DNA from: Caballeronia sp. TF1N1
GTDB taxonomy: Bacteria; Pseudomonadota; Gammaproteobacteria; Burkholderiales; Burkholderiaceae
Direction of reading: 5' to 3'
Assembly (NCBI RefSeq): GCF_022878925.1
Contig: NZ_CP084629.1
Span: 310,001-374,000 of the forward strand
Length of the DNA: 64,000 nucleotides
Both the position numbers and the translations under genes were made by a program. Below, one piece after another: positions 8,197-17,215 of the stretch. The first letter of the stretch is position 1. The number at the start of each line of letters is the position of its first letter. The notes below the pieces were generated by a model. The model ran no database searches. It worked only from the letters and a program-made list of their open reading frames with translations, and was not told the DNA's origin.

Positions 8197-9906
8197 TCAC
8201 CGCACGCCGATATGCGGCGCGAGCGCGCGGAGCCAGAACGTCACCGCGACCGCGCCGCCATCGGGCGAACCCACGGCGCGCTCGCCCAGATAGCTTGCGC
8301 GACCCGCCCGAGGCGTCATGCTCGCCGTGGCCTGCGCGCCCTCTTCAGCGGCCGATAAAGCCGCTTCCCAGGCGTCTCGCGCGGACTTGCCTTCGTTCAA
8401 TACCGCTTCGAATGTCGCCGATGCGGGGAACAGCGCGTCGAGCATGGTGCGGTCGCCCGCCTTCGCGCCGCCCAGGTCGCTGATGGCCTGCACCGCTTCC
8501 CTGAACGCGGCGGCCCAATCGGCCGGCTTCGGTTGCGCGACTCCCGCGAGATGGCGCGACGCGCGCAAGAGCGCCGTCGCGTAGAACGGGCCGGAGCTTC
8601 CCGCTATCGCCCGGCGCAAGGACGCCCCGAGCGCGGCAAGCGCGCCGTCCGGCGTGCCGAGCGCCGATCCCGGCACGCCGAGGATCGCGTCCGCCGCGCG
8701 TTTCATGCTCGCACCGAGATCGCCGTCGCCGGCGAGGGAATCGAGTTCGGTCAGGCGCGGTTCGTTGTCGATCAGCGCACGCGCCACCGACTGAAGCGCC
8801 GGCTCGATGACCCCCGCCCAGCCGCCGTCGCTTTCCCGCGCGATTCCGTGCCCCTCCGCGACGGTATCCGCCGCCATGGCGATACGGATTTCCCGTCCGA
8901 CCGCGCCGCCGCCCGGCCACGCGCGCGATTCGGTCGCGGCATCGATCAGACCGAGCGTCGCGTCATCGACACGCAACAGCGAAACGGAGCAGCCCGGCAT
9001 ATTGAGCGCCGACAGCAGCGTGCCCGACCATGCGCGCTCGACGTGAATCTCGCGCCGCGACAGATTGTCGAAGGCGGCGCGCAACACGACATCCAGTTCC
9101 ATTTGCGGCGTTGCGCCAAGGCCGTTCACGAGCAGTGCGACGCGCTCGCCGCTTTCCAGCGCGAGATCGTCGACGATATTCGTGAGCAGAACGTCGGTCA
9201 GTTGGTCGGCGGGCAGCGGCGCGGTGCGCTCCACGCCCTTTTCTCCGTGGATGCCGAGACCGAGTTCGATCTCGTCGTCGGCGAGCGTGAAGCTAGACTT
9301 TTCGACGCCCGGCAGCGTGCAGCCATCGAGCGCGACGCCCATGGTGCCGAGATTGGCCGCCGCATGGCGCGCGATCGCCGCGACCTCCTCGAGCGACGAT
9401 CCGCGCGAGGCGGCCGCGCCCGTGACCTTGTGGACGAGCACGGTTCCCGCGATACCGCGCCGCTGATTGCGCGCGGCCTGTTTGCGCAGCGAGACATCGT
9501 CGGCCACGATGACCACTTCGACCGGAATGCCTTCCGCGCGCGCCAGTTCCGCCGCGAGACCGAAGTTGAGGCGGTCGCCCGTGTAGTTCTTCACGATCAG
9601 CACCGCGCCGCGCGGACCGGCACAAGCGCGGATCGCGGCGAGCACGGCATCCGTGGGCGGCGAGGTGAAGACTTCACCGCATACCGCCGCGCTCAGCATG
9701 CCCGCGCCGACATAGCCGCCGTGCGCGGGTTCGTGACCGCTGCCGCCGCCCGAGATGACGGCGACCTGCCGGTCCTTCGCTTCGTGCTGCGCGCGCTGCA
9801 CGAGCACGTTTTCATTGCCGAGGATGGCTAAGTGCGGCGACTGCCGCGCGACGCCTTCGAGCATCTCGCGCACGACATCGGCGGGATTGTTGATGAGCTT
9901 CTTCAT
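8197..9906 (-). CDS. dhaKL: dihydroxyacetone kinase, fused DhaK-DhaL, ATP-dependent
   Basis: A 569-residue single-chain kinase that phosphorylates dihydroxyacetone (or glyceraldehyde) with ATP. The N-terminal DhaK domain has 'ISGGGSGHEPAHGGYVG' and the substrate-binding histidine at residue 220 in 'GLGIHGEKG', the same number as in the Citrobacter freundii enzyme. The C-terminal DhaL domain, about residues 370-569, has the ATP/magnesium motif 'LAGDGDLGASM'. The fusion marks it as the ATP-dependent type rather than the PTS-dependent DhaKLM type, and no dhaM is adjacent. The ATG at 9906 is preceded by AAGGAGA and is chosen over an upstream ATG at 9981. It stands alone on its strand. Confidence 0.92.
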   Translation of the reverse strand: MKKLINNPADVVREMLEGVARQSPHLAILGNENVLVQRAQHEAKDRQVAVISGGGSGHEPAHGGYVGAGMLSAAVCGEVFTSPPTDAVLAAIRACAGPRGAVLIVKNYTGDRLNFGLAAELARAEGIPVEVVIVADDVSLRKQAARNQRRGIAGTVLVHKVTGAAASRGSSLEEVAAIARHAAANLGTMGVALDGCTLPGVEKSSFTLADDEIELGLGIHGEKGVERTAPLPADQLTDVLLTNIVDDLALESGERVALLVNGLGATPQMELDVVLRAAFDNLSRREIHVERAWSGTLLSALNMPGCSVSLLRVDDATLGLIDAATESRAWPGGGAVGREIRIAMAADTVAEGHGIARESDGGWAGVIEPALQSVARALIDNEPRLTELDSLAGDGDLGASMKRAADAILGVPGSALGTPDGALAALGASLRRAIAGSSGPFYATALLRASRHLAGVAQPKPADWAAAFREAVQAISDLGGAKAGDRTMLDALFPASATFEAVLNEGKSARDAWEAALSAAEEGAQATASMTPRAGRASYLGERAVGSPDGGAVAVTFWLRALAPHIGVR

Positions 9907-10056
9907 GGCAGTCTCCTTGACGCGTTCGAGCGATGGCGACCATGTTAAACGACCGCGCCGCGAACGCTCGCGCGCTCTCATTCTTCTCTAATTCAGCCGC
10001 TTTACGATGCCTTCATCTGCTCAACAACGAATCATCCGACTGAAGGAGAAACGAAA

Positions 10057-10566
10057 ATGACACTGCAAATGATCGTTCATGGCACGCCGGTCTGGGTCTG
10101 GCTGCTGCTGGCTTATCTAATTTCGCGCGGCGTGAAGGCAATGAAAGGCGGTACCACGCCGCTGTCCAAGCTGGCGATCATCCCGCTGATCTTCGCGGGC
10201 TTCGGCCTCGTGCATTTGGCTCACAATCCGCACGCGAGCCTCTTTGCGGTGAGCGCATGGATCGTCGGGATTTTTGCGGGCATCGCGGCGGGCGTGTTCA
10301 ACGCGACGCGCACGCGCTTTTCCGTCGATATGGTGGCGCGCACCGTCACGCTGCCGGGTTCGGTCGTGCCGCTCTTGCTGATCCTCGCCATCTTCGCCGC
10401 CAAGTTCTGGCTCGGATTCGAGATGGCAACGGTGACGGATGCGGCGCTCCTCGGAACCTATGCATCCATCGACGCACTCGTGTCGGGCGTCGTCGCCGGG
10501 ATGTTCGCGGGACGCTTCATCACGTACTGGAAAGCGCTGCAGGCGCACCGCTTCTTGCACGCTTGA
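10057..10566 (+). CDS. DUF6622-type membrane protein
   Basis: A 169-residue hydrophobic protein with about four or five transmembrane segments: 'WVWLLLAYLISRGVKAM', 'LAIIPLIFAGFGLVHL', 'WIVGIFAGIAAGVF', 'PLLLILAIFAAKFWL' and 'DALVSGVVAGMFAGRF'. It resembles the uncharacterised DUF6622 family; no function is known. The ATG follows AAGGAG at good spacing. The next gene, yghU, starts 90 bp downstream on the same strand, and the intervening RNA can fold so as to cover the yghU ribosome site. Confidence 0.7.
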   Translation: MTLQMIVHGTPVWVWLLLAYLISRGVKAMKGGTTPLSKLAIIPLIFAGFGLVHLAHNPHASLFAVSAWIVGIFAGIAAGVFNATRTRFSVDMVARTVTLPGSVVPLLLILAIFAAKFWLGFEMATVTDAALLGTYASIDALVSGVVAGMFAGRFITYWKALQAHRFLHA

Positions 10567-10573
10567 ACGGCCG

Positions 10574-10651
10574 AGCCTCCTTCGTGTCGAGCAGGTTTTT
10601 ACCCGACCTGCTAACCTCGGGCGACATTGAAAACTTGACGCGAAGGAGGCT
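10574..10651 (+). promoter_or_regulatory. yghU leader: 15-bp stem that covers the ribosome-binding site, with nested hairpin
   Basis: Bases 10574-10588 (AGCCTCCTTCGTGTC) pair with 10637-10651 (GACGCGAAGGAGGCT) over 15 positions, one of them a G-U pair. The 3' strand contains the yghU Shine-Dalgarno AAGGAGG. A second hairpin, AGCAGGT (10590-10596) with ACCTGCT (10606-10612), is nested in the loop. In a transcript reading in from the upstream gene the fold would hide the yghU ribosome site. This is inferred from complementarity alone. Confidence 0.45.
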
Positions 10652-10656
10652 GCAGC

Positions 10657-11529
10657 ATGAGCGATTCACCCGAATACGTACCGCCCAAGGTCTGGACCTG
10701 GGACAAGGAAAGCGGCGGGCAGTTTGCAAGCATCAACCGTCCAATCGCGGGGCCGACGCATGACAAGGATCTACCGGTCGGCAAGCACCCGCTGCAGCTT
10801 TATTCGCTTGCCACGCCCAACGGCGTCAAGGTCACGGCGATGCTGGAGGAACTGCTCGCCGCGGGTCACAATGGCGCGGAATACGATGCCTGGCTCATCA
10901 AGATCGGCGACGGCGACCAGTTCGGCAGCGGCTTCGTCCAAGTCAATCCCAATTCGAAGATACCCGCGCTGATCGACCACAGCGGCCCCAAGCCCGTGCG
11001 CGTGTTCGAATCCGGCGCCATCCTCCTGTATCTCGCGGACAAGTTTGGCGCATTCGTGCCGACCAGCGCGGCGGAACGCGCCGAGTGTCTCTCGTGGCTT
11101 TTCTGGCAGATGGGCAGCGCGCCGTATCTTGGCGGCGGCTTCGGTCACTTCTATGCTTATGCGCCGAGCAAGATGGAGTATCCGATCAACCGCTTCGCCA
11201 TGGAGGTGAAGCGTCAGCTCGACGTGCTCGACCGGAGGCTTGCGGAGAGCAAGTACATTGCGGGCGACGAATACACCATCGCTGATATCGCCATCTTTCC
11301 GTGGTACGGCGGTCTCGTGAATGGCTGGATTTACAGTGCCGCCGAGTTTCTCGCCGTGCATGAATACGAGCATGTGCGACGTTGGGCCGATGCGATCGGC
11401 GCGCGTCCCGCCGTGCAACGCGGCCGCATGGTAAACCGGACCTTCGGCGAGCTTTCGAGCCAGTTGCATGAGCGGCATGATGCTGGCGACTTTGAAACGA
11501 AGACGCAAGACAAGCTCGCGGTTAAGTAG
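10657..11529 (+). CDS. yghU: glutathione-dependent disulfide-bond oxidoreductase YghU
   Basis: A 290-residue nu-class glutathione-transferase-like enzyme, close to the 288 residues of E. coli YghU, which reduces disulfides and organic hydroperoxides with glutathione. The N-terminal extension 'YVPPKVWTWDKESGGQFASINRP' is characteristic of YghU. A thioredoxin fold follows with 'QLYSLATPNGVKVTAMLEE', the cis-proline loop 'NSKIPALID' and 'FESGAILLYLADKFG', then the helical C-terminal domain. Cytoplasmic. The strong AAGGAGG ribosome site can be sequestered by upstream complementary RNA. Confidence 0.93.
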   Translation: MSDSPEYVPPKVWTWDKESGGQFASINRPIAGPTHDKDLPVGKHPLQLYSLATPNGVKVTAMLEELLAAGHNGAEYDAWLIKIGDGDQFGSGFVQVNPNSKIPALIDHSGPKPVRVFESGAILLYLADKFGAFVPTSAAERAECLSWLFWQMGSAPYLGGGFGHFYAYAPSKMEYPINRFAMEVKRQLDVLDRRLAESKYIAGDEYTIADIAIFPWYGGLVNGWIYSAAEFLAVHEYEHVRRWADAIGARPAVQRGRMVNRTFGELSSQLHERHDAGDFETKTQDKLAVK

Positions 11530-11623
11530 ATTTTTGGTCAAGTGCTTGCGCACGCTTGAAAGGCTGTTACGTCGTTGGCGCGCTTCCTGCGTGCACGGAA
11601 ATAAACCGCACAGGAAGCCGCCA

Positions 11624-12076
11624 ATGAACCGCTATCTCATTCCCGCAACCGTAGCTGCAAGCCTGCTCTTGGGCGTGACCAATACCTTGCAAGCAGCCGG
11701 AAGCGCTGCAATATCTTCCATCGAACAGTACACATGGCATAAGCGTCTGCTCGTCGTTTTCGCCGATGACGTCAGTTCCGCCGCACTCGCGAAGCAACGC
11801 GCATCGGTTCAGGATGCGAGCGATGGCTACACGCAACGCGACCTGCAAGTGATCGAAGTAATCGGCAACGACGTGCAAGGCGCAAGCGATTCCGCCGATG
11901 CATTGCGTCGACGATACGGCGTCAAACCCGGCGCGTTTCGCGCGGTGCTCGTTGGCAAGGACGGCGGCGTGAAGCTCGAATCGCGCGAGCCGATTGCATC
12001 GCGCGAATTGTTCACGACCATCGACGGCATGCCGATGCGTAAGCAAGAGGCAGCGGGTAACGCGCCGAAGTCGTGA
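11624..12076 (+). CDS. DUF4174 exported protein
   Basis: A 150-residue protein with a signal peptide ('YLIPATVAASLLLGVTNTLQAAG') and a DUF4174 domain: 'SIEQYTWHKRLLVVFADD' followed by 'YTQRDLQVIEVIG' and 'RYGVKPGAFRAVLVGKDGGVKLES'. The domain has a thioredoxin-like layout but lacks a CxxC motif, and its function is unknown. The ATG at 11624 is preceded by AGGAAG; the longer open frame overlaps yghU and is not used. It converges with the T6SS island operon, 64 bp between stops. Confidence 0.75.
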   Translation: MNRYLIPATVAASLLLGVTNTLQAAGSAAISSIEQYTWHKRLLVVFADDVSSAALAKQRASVQDASDGYTQRDLQVIEVIGNDVQGASDSADALRRRYGVKPGAFRAVLVGKDGGVKLESREPIASRELFTTIDGMPMRKQEAAGNAPKS

Positions 12077-12140
12077 TCGCCGTATGATCCATGCATGTTG
12101 AAGTCTTCTTACGCTTCGTGACCTGATCCCAGCGAAGTCG

Positions 12141-15100
12141 TCATTCTTTGTCCGGCAACGCGACGCCGATCTTCTGCGCGGCGGCAAGCGCGCCGGGCGG
12201 CAACGGTGGTGGCGTCCGCCCCGGCGATACAGATGCTTGCTTCGCCGCGCCTGACATGAAGATGCGCTCAGGCAGGGCGAAGTGCCGTAGCACAAGCACA
12301 TCCAGCGGTCCAGCGCCCGTCTCCGCGCGAAGTTGAACCGACAGCGGCGGCGTAAGACTCTGATCCGGCGTCCACGAGAGCAGATAACGCGCGTTATCTT
12401 GTTGCGAGACCTTCGCACGTTCGAGCAGACGAATCAGCGCGAAACGCCCTTGTGCGTACATGGTCGAGCGCAAACCGCCTGCCTCCGTTTGCCATTGAAG
12501 TTGTGCGGTGTTGTCCAGGGCTTGCCCCGGCCATTCGAACGGCTCCCATTGCTCCATCTGATTGAAGTAGTGCAACTGTTGACCCGATGTCACCAGCGTC
12601 AAATCAGTGATGCCCGGCGTCGGCACGCCGCGTAGTTCATACCGCGCCCGCGCATCGCCAGAGGGAAACACGACCCTTGCTACGCGCGAGAGCTTGTTGA
12701 GCGCGACGAGAAACGCCGGATCAAGCATGAGCGTGCCTTGATTCACGCCTTGCGTGGCGACCCAGTGGTCGCCCTGACGTTCGATCACGCCCGCAAGCTG
12801 CGTCGTGACGAACTGCGCTATCACGCCGTTGTCCATGCGCATGAAGTGCGCCATATCGGGCAGCGATGCATCGTTGTCGGAGTCCGCAAACGGATAGCGG
12901 CCGCCGAAGCTGTGATTCCAGTCAGCAAGGATGGATGTGCGCCAGACTTCGTTCAGACTGGACGATGCCGGTTGCACGACCACTTGCCACGTCTGGTCAA
13001 GCGGGGCTTCGAAAAGCCGGCCGAAACCCGACCATTGTTCGCCCAAGCTCGCAGAGAGACGGCTCGCATAATCGCGACTATCGGCGATATCGGACGTTCT
13101 ACCCTGTAGCACGGCTTGAGCGGCGACGCGCGACATGCCGTCGGGGTCGGGACTGGCCATCATTTGTTGCGTCTTAAGACGCATTGCGGTGACACGCTCA
13201 AGATAGCGAGCCAAGCTCAGATCGCTCACGAGTTGCAGCGTGGTTCTGGTGTTGGCGGGTGCGTTGCTTGCGAACTCGCTGCCAGTCAGACGCAGAATAG
13301 GACCGAACGCGCTTGCCAGCGGCAAAAGTGATGGCTGCATCTGCTTGGACGGGTCCTTTTCGTCCTTGCCTACAAGATGTTGCGCCTTCGAAATCAGAGC
13401 GTCCGATATTGATTGCGTCGATGCGTCCGCACTTGCCTGAAAAACGAGAGCGTTCATTAGTGCGACCAGCGGCGAGCGTTGCGGGTCGCCGAGCAGCGTC
13501 AATTGATCGACCGTGCCAGATAACGACGAAGCGTTTTGCCAGCGAATGCTGTTCAAAAACTGCTGCCACGCGCGCGCGTAGTCATCGAAGTAACGTTGAC
13601 GGAGTTCGGTTTTGAGCGTTGACGGCGCGGTGTTATCAAGTTTCGCGTCAGACAGCACCCAGTCGCCCGTCACCGCGCGCTGTTCGCTCGCCTCATCGAT
13701 CGCCTTTGGGATGCGTTCGTCCCACGCGGCACGCGTAAAAACGCCCGGAACAGTCGCGCTCGTGTTGAACAAGCCTCGGCTTGGGTGATCGCCGAGCAAG
13801 GTTGCCAACGTCATCGGCGGATATTTCGGTTTCGTCTCGTCGATGATCTGCTGATAGATCGCGTCTGTCGAATTCTGGATGCCGCGCACGCCGATGATCG
13901 TCTGCCGCGTCGCCGCGACAAGCGTGATGTCAGGCGCGATGGCTGACGCCGATCCGCGCTTAAGGTGCCTCGCGTAAAACCAGACGGCCTGTTGGCGCAA
14001 GTCTTCCCAAGTGCCCGCCGTCACTGACGCATTCTGCGGACGCGCTGGCGCATTCGTCGTCAGCAACTGTGTGGCGATAAACGACGCGTCGGCATGCTCG
14101 GGATGGGCGAGCATCAAATACGCCTTGAGCGTGTCGTACGCGGCCTGGACCTGTGTGTTGCCACCGCTGGCGATTTCGGCATCGGACAGGGAAGCGAGTT
14201 GCTGAAGGCGAGATTCGAGTCTTGCCTTGATCGGATCGATCAGTACGCGCGAGGCGACGCTTTGATAAACCGGGGAAAGCGCTTCATAAAGAGCGGCGTC
14301 ACGGTTCAGGCCGAAACGAGCGAGCCACGGAGCGCCGAGCTGGCGGTGTATTTCAAGCGTGTCGAGTTGTTTGTCAAGAGCATCCAGGGCGAGCAAGGCT
14401 TGCGTCTGGTCGCGCGGCGAAGAAACCTTGCTCAACGTCGACGCAACGTCCCGCATGGTTGCGCGGTTCGACATGCCGGAAATTATCGAGCCGATAAACC
14501 ATAGTACGGCGACAGCGCTGACGAGATATGCGGCAACACTCGACGACGAGAGGCCCACGCGCCTGCCGTAAGCTTTGCGACTGTGGTTCGCGATGGTTTG
14601 CCATAGCGTTCGATTCGACGCTTCGGGCACACCGGCGTGGTGGCGCGCGGCCTCGCGCGGATACTCTGTCGGTCCCGCGGGTATGTCCAACGGTGTGAAG
14701 AAAAGCCCGCGAATAGCATCGTGCGACCGTGAAGCGCCTGTCAGGAGATGCTTCAGCGATTCCCGTGCTGTGCTTATGTGCTGCGACAATTCCGCCAGAT
14801 ATCGATCTGCAGGGTTTTTCGACAGACGCATCACCCCGGCGTTTGCCAATTCGCCGGTGAGGTCATGTAGTGCCGAGCCGACGAAATCGGAAGCCATACG
14901 CGGGTGCGACCAGGTAAGCCCGACCGGCGGCTCATCTGTATGAGACGGACTCGCCTGCAATGGCTCCGCATTCAGCAAATACACCGGAGCAGACCAGCGA
15001 AGCACGCGCGCGACACGTGCCAGCGCTTGCGAGACGCTTTGAACATCGAACATATCGTGGCCCGTCGCACGGGCGACGGTTAGCGCAACGACCGCGTCCA

Positions 15101-15620
15101 CTGGACGGCGGCGGCGCAATCGGCGCAACGCGGCAAGATGCTGCACATCCGGGGCACTGTCTGTCTGCTTCGCGTAAAGAAGAACCGCGCCTCCCGCGCT
15201 GGCATACCCGAACTTGAAGAGCGTAGGCGCCACGCGCCGAACTACTTCCCCGTCGCCGACAACCAGGATCCAACGCTCGCGCCAACGCCAGCGCCAGCCG
15301 TGCTGCTCGACTAGCCATTGCCTGAGATCGCTGAAATCACCAACGTCTAGCTTCGTGGCCCCCTGCGCGGCGTCATCGGAAGCACCGCCGTGTTTGAGCA
15401 TCCAGTCTTTCACCGCGCGATAAGCCACGGCCGCACGCGACGCTTCGCTATAACTGAGCACGAGCCATAGCACGATGAAAATAGCGCACAGTGCTGCTAT
15501 GACAGCTCCACGACTGTCAGCTGAGATCCCGACCCACTGAGGCCGTACCCAGACCAGCATGCCGGGCAAGATCACGAGGGATAGCGTGGCTAAAAAGTCT
15601 AGCTTGAATTTACGAGTCAT
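12141..15620 (-). CDS. TssM/IcmF-family protein, paralogue without a Walker A motif
   Basis: An 1159-residue inner-membrane protein of the IcmF/TssM family, the stalk of the T6SS membrane complex. Two N-terminal transmembrane helices (about residues 10-30 and 40-57), a cytoplasmic domain, a third helix near residues 365-390 and a long periplasmic domain match the family order. Where TssM has a GxxGxGKT nucleotide loop this protein reads 'ILVVGDGEVVRRVAP' (about 118-132), so NTP binding through a P-loop looks lost. It is the last gene of the vgrG island, overlapping the preceding gene by 4 bp, and has no tssJ, tssK or tssL beside it. A second, P-loop-bearing TssM lies at 53880-57938. It may be an effector-linked accessory stalk. 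Confidence 0.8.
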   Translation of the reverse strand: MTRKFKLDFLATLSLVILPGMLVWVRPQWVGISADSRGAVIAALCAIFIVLWLVLSYSEASRAAVAYRAVKDWMLKHGGASDDAAQGATKLDVGDFSDLRQWLVEQHGWRWRWRERWILVVGDGEVVRRVAPTLFKFGYASAGGAVLLYAKQTDSAPDVQHLAALRRLRRRRPVDAVVALTVARATGHDMFDVQSVSQALARVARVLRWSAPVYLLNAEPLQASPSHTDEPPVGLTWSHPRMASDFVGSALHDLTGELANAGVMRLSKNPADRYLAELSQHISTARESLKHLLTGASRSHDAIRGLFFTPLDIPAGPTEYPREAARHHAGVPEASNRTLWQTIANHSRKAYGRRVGLSSSSVAAYLVSAVAVLWFIGSIISGMSNRATMRDVASTLSKVSSPRDQTQALLALDALDKQLDTLEIHRQLGAPWLARFGLNRDAALYEALSPVYQSVASRVLIDPIKARLESRLQQLASLSDAEIASGGNTQVQAAYDTLKAYLMLAHPEHADASFIATQLLTTNAPARPQNASVTAGTWEDLRQQAVWFYARHLKRGSASAIAPDITLVAATRQTIIGVRGIQNSTDAIYQQIIDETKPKYPPMTLATLLGDHPSRGLFNTSATVPGVFTRAAWDERIPKAIDEASEQRAVTGDWVLSDAKLDNTAPSTLKTELRQRYFDDYARAWQQFLNSIRWQNASSLSGTVDQLTLLGDPQRSPLVALMNALVFQASADASTQSISDALISKAQHLVGKDEKDPSKQMQPSLLPLASAFGPILRLTGSEFASNAPANTRTTLQLVSDLSLARYLERVTAMRLKTQQMMASPDPDGMSRVAAQAVLQGRTSDIADSRDYASRLSASLGEQWSGFGRLFEAPLDQTWQVVVQPASSSLNEVWRTSILADWNHSFGGRYPFADSDNDASLPDMAHFMRMDNGVIAQFVTTQLAGVIERQGDHWVATQGVNQGTLMLDPAFLVALNKLSRVARVVFPSGDARARYELRGVPTPGITDLTLVTSGQQLHYFNQMEQWEPFEWPGQALDNTAQLQWQTEAGGLRSTMYAQGRFALIRLLERAKVSQQDNARYLLSWTPDQSLTPPLSVQLRAETGAGPLDVLVLRHFALPERIFMSGAAKQASVSPGRTPPPLPPGALAAAQKIGVALPDKE

Positions 15621-16888
15621 TCGTCTTTCTGCTTATTACGGCTGTTTTGCACCACAGCCATGTGAAAGTGTTCGCCGGCGCTACGGGCGACGAGTTGCGG
15701 CGCGCTCAACCGGTCCGCTCTGTTCGCCCCGCACGCTACGGCGAGCCAGTCGGCCGATCTCCCCGTTCGTCCCACCGTGCCGTCGAGATTGAATTCCGTC
15801 AGCGGATCTTCGCCTGCCTCACGCACGCCAACGTGGCTCAGGGATGAGTGCAAAGGCCCGACCGATTCGCCGTCGAATCCGGTCATCCAGACCGACTCCA
15901 ACGACGGCGCGTCGGCTTTTGCCCATTGCAGCGCATGTGTGAGCGCGCTGTCGAGATGGGTCCGCGCCGAATTCAACGGGCGATGCATGTGCGCGACGGG
16001 CATGAGTCGATGCTCGGCCGCTAATCCATGCGAGGCCACGAGAAGCGCGACGCCCGCCTCGGCCTCGCCTGCGTTGGGCGCTCCATCCAACATGGTTTGA
16101 AGCGATACCGAAATCAGCAGGACCGCGTAGAGATGCAAGGCGCCACTCGTATCGTCGAGCCATTGATCGACCGTCATCAGATCAACGGGCACTAGCGTGT
16201 ACGTCGTTTCCGCCTGACGCAACTCATGACGCGCCCATATGCCTTCGCAGGTCGTTTTTGCGTCTGCCTCCCCGATATAGCCCCCGATATCGAGAAGGAC
16301 GCGCAGCGGAAAATCATCCGGAAGCGACCCGAGGCGGTCCGCAAGTTCGCCGATAAGTTGGTCGAAGAGCCAGGACAACAGCAGGCCGTGGCGCTCCTTA
16401 TCGTCGACGGCAAAGAGCGCGTCGTCTGGTTGGAGCCACCGCGCCGTTACCGATGCGTCCTCCATGAGCTCCGATGCCTGAGCCTCGAGTGTCAACGCGT
16501 TTTCTTCTATCTTTGTCACGAGTTTCGCTGTCTCGTCATCCGTTACGCGGATGGCCGTGGCGAGCACGGCCATCGGAATGCTTTCGCGTGCGAACAACTT
16601 CTCGTTGTACCGCTTTCGTGCCTCATTCCAGTCCCGCGCATCGAGACACTGCCTCTCGTGAATGCTGAACCGACGTGAAACGACAAACGCGGCGAGGCCC
16701 GTTGGATACAGCACAAGGCAAGTCCAGAACAAGGGCGTCTGCATTGGTTCTGCGCGCGGCCACAACGCCATCACGCCAAAGATTCCGGCGATCGTCAGGA
16801 CGAAGAAGACCACCGTCCAGACGAACCTCGATGGCGGCTCGTCAGGTTCGGCGCGTTCCGGTGGAAGGTTATCCAGGTCCAGCGCCAT
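15617..16888 (-). CDS. uncharacterised membrane protein of the vgrG island
   Basis: A 423-residue protein of unknown function. A short acidic, proline-rich N-terminus is followed by two transmembrane helices (about residues 24-43 and 50-71) and a large soluble domain with alternating charged and hydrophobic helices; the C-terminal part ('LESVWMTGFDGESVGPLHSSLS') is unlike any domain I recognise. It lies between the PAAR gene (ATG two bases after the PAAR stop) and the TssM paralogue (4-bp overlap), so it is translated in strict coupling with both. Position suggests a partner of the TssM paralogue or a loading/assembly protein for this effector island. Confidence 0.7.
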   Translation of the reverse strand: MALDLDNLPPERAEPDEPPSRFVWTVVFFVLTIAGIFGVMALWPRAEPMQTPLFWTCLVLYPTGLAAFVVSRRFSIHERQCLDARDWNEARKRYNEKLFARESIPMAVLATAIRVTDDETAKLVTKIEENALTLEAQASELMEDASVTARWLQPDDALFAVDDKERHGLLLSWLFDQLIGELADRLGSLPDDFPLRVLLDIGGYIGEADAKTTCEGIWARHELRQAETTYTLVPVDLMTVDQWLDDTSGALHLYAVLLISVSLQTMLDGAPNAGEAEAGVALLVASHGLAAEHRLMPVAHMHRPLNSARTHLDSALTHALQWAKADAPSLESVWMTGFDGESVGPLHSSLSHVGVREAGEDPLTEFNLDGTVGRTGRSADWLAVACGANRADRLSAPQLVARSAGEHFHMAVVQNSRNKQKDE

Positions 16889-16890
16889 GC

Positions 16891-17148
16891 TTAGCTTTTG
16901 CCGCTATTTGGAAGTGACGAGATCAGACGACAACCGCATTCGCAGCGGTCGTTGTGTTGCGCGATCTCCAAACCGTTATCGAAAGCCCCTGAGGTTGCCG
17001 AAGCAATACGGTTGTCACCGTGGCGGGGACACGTGACACGATCGTGCAGGCGCGCAACCGCGCGTCCCATGAAAACGCAGGTTGCTGAACCTTGCGTGAC
17101 GGCGCCGTCGCCGGTATGGCGGTCGCCTATGCGAATAATTCCTGGCAT
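16891..17148 (-). CDS. PAAR-domain T6SS spike tip protein
   Basis: An 85-residue protein made almost entirely of a PAAR domain, which caps the VgrG trimer and sharpens the spike. 'IRIGDRHTGDGAVTQGS' and 'DRVTCPRHGDNRIASA' are the PAAR repeats, and 'CPRHG', His65 and the 'CECGC' cluster provide likely zinc ligands. The start is the first ATG of the frame. It sits 67 bp after the Tle1-like gene and before the unknown membrane protein in the vgrG operon, so it probably tips the VgrG encoded at the operon head and may carry the Tle1-like protein non-covalently. Confidence 0.85.
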   Translation of the reverse strand: MPGIIRIGDRHTGDGAVTQGSATCVFMGRAVARLHDRVTCPRHGDNRIASATSGAFDNGLEIAQHNDRCECGCRLISSLPNSGKS

Positions 17149-17215
17149 GTCTGGTCCGAGGAGAAAATAATCAAGTGGTCATGGCTTACGCAAAACATGG
17201 CCATGGCCGCCACGT

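Noticed and set aside
8533..9831. Plus-strand frame of 432 codons opposite dhaKL
   Set aside because: Arg/His/Ala-rich composition typical of an antisense shadow; the minus strand holds an intact kinase with active-site residues.
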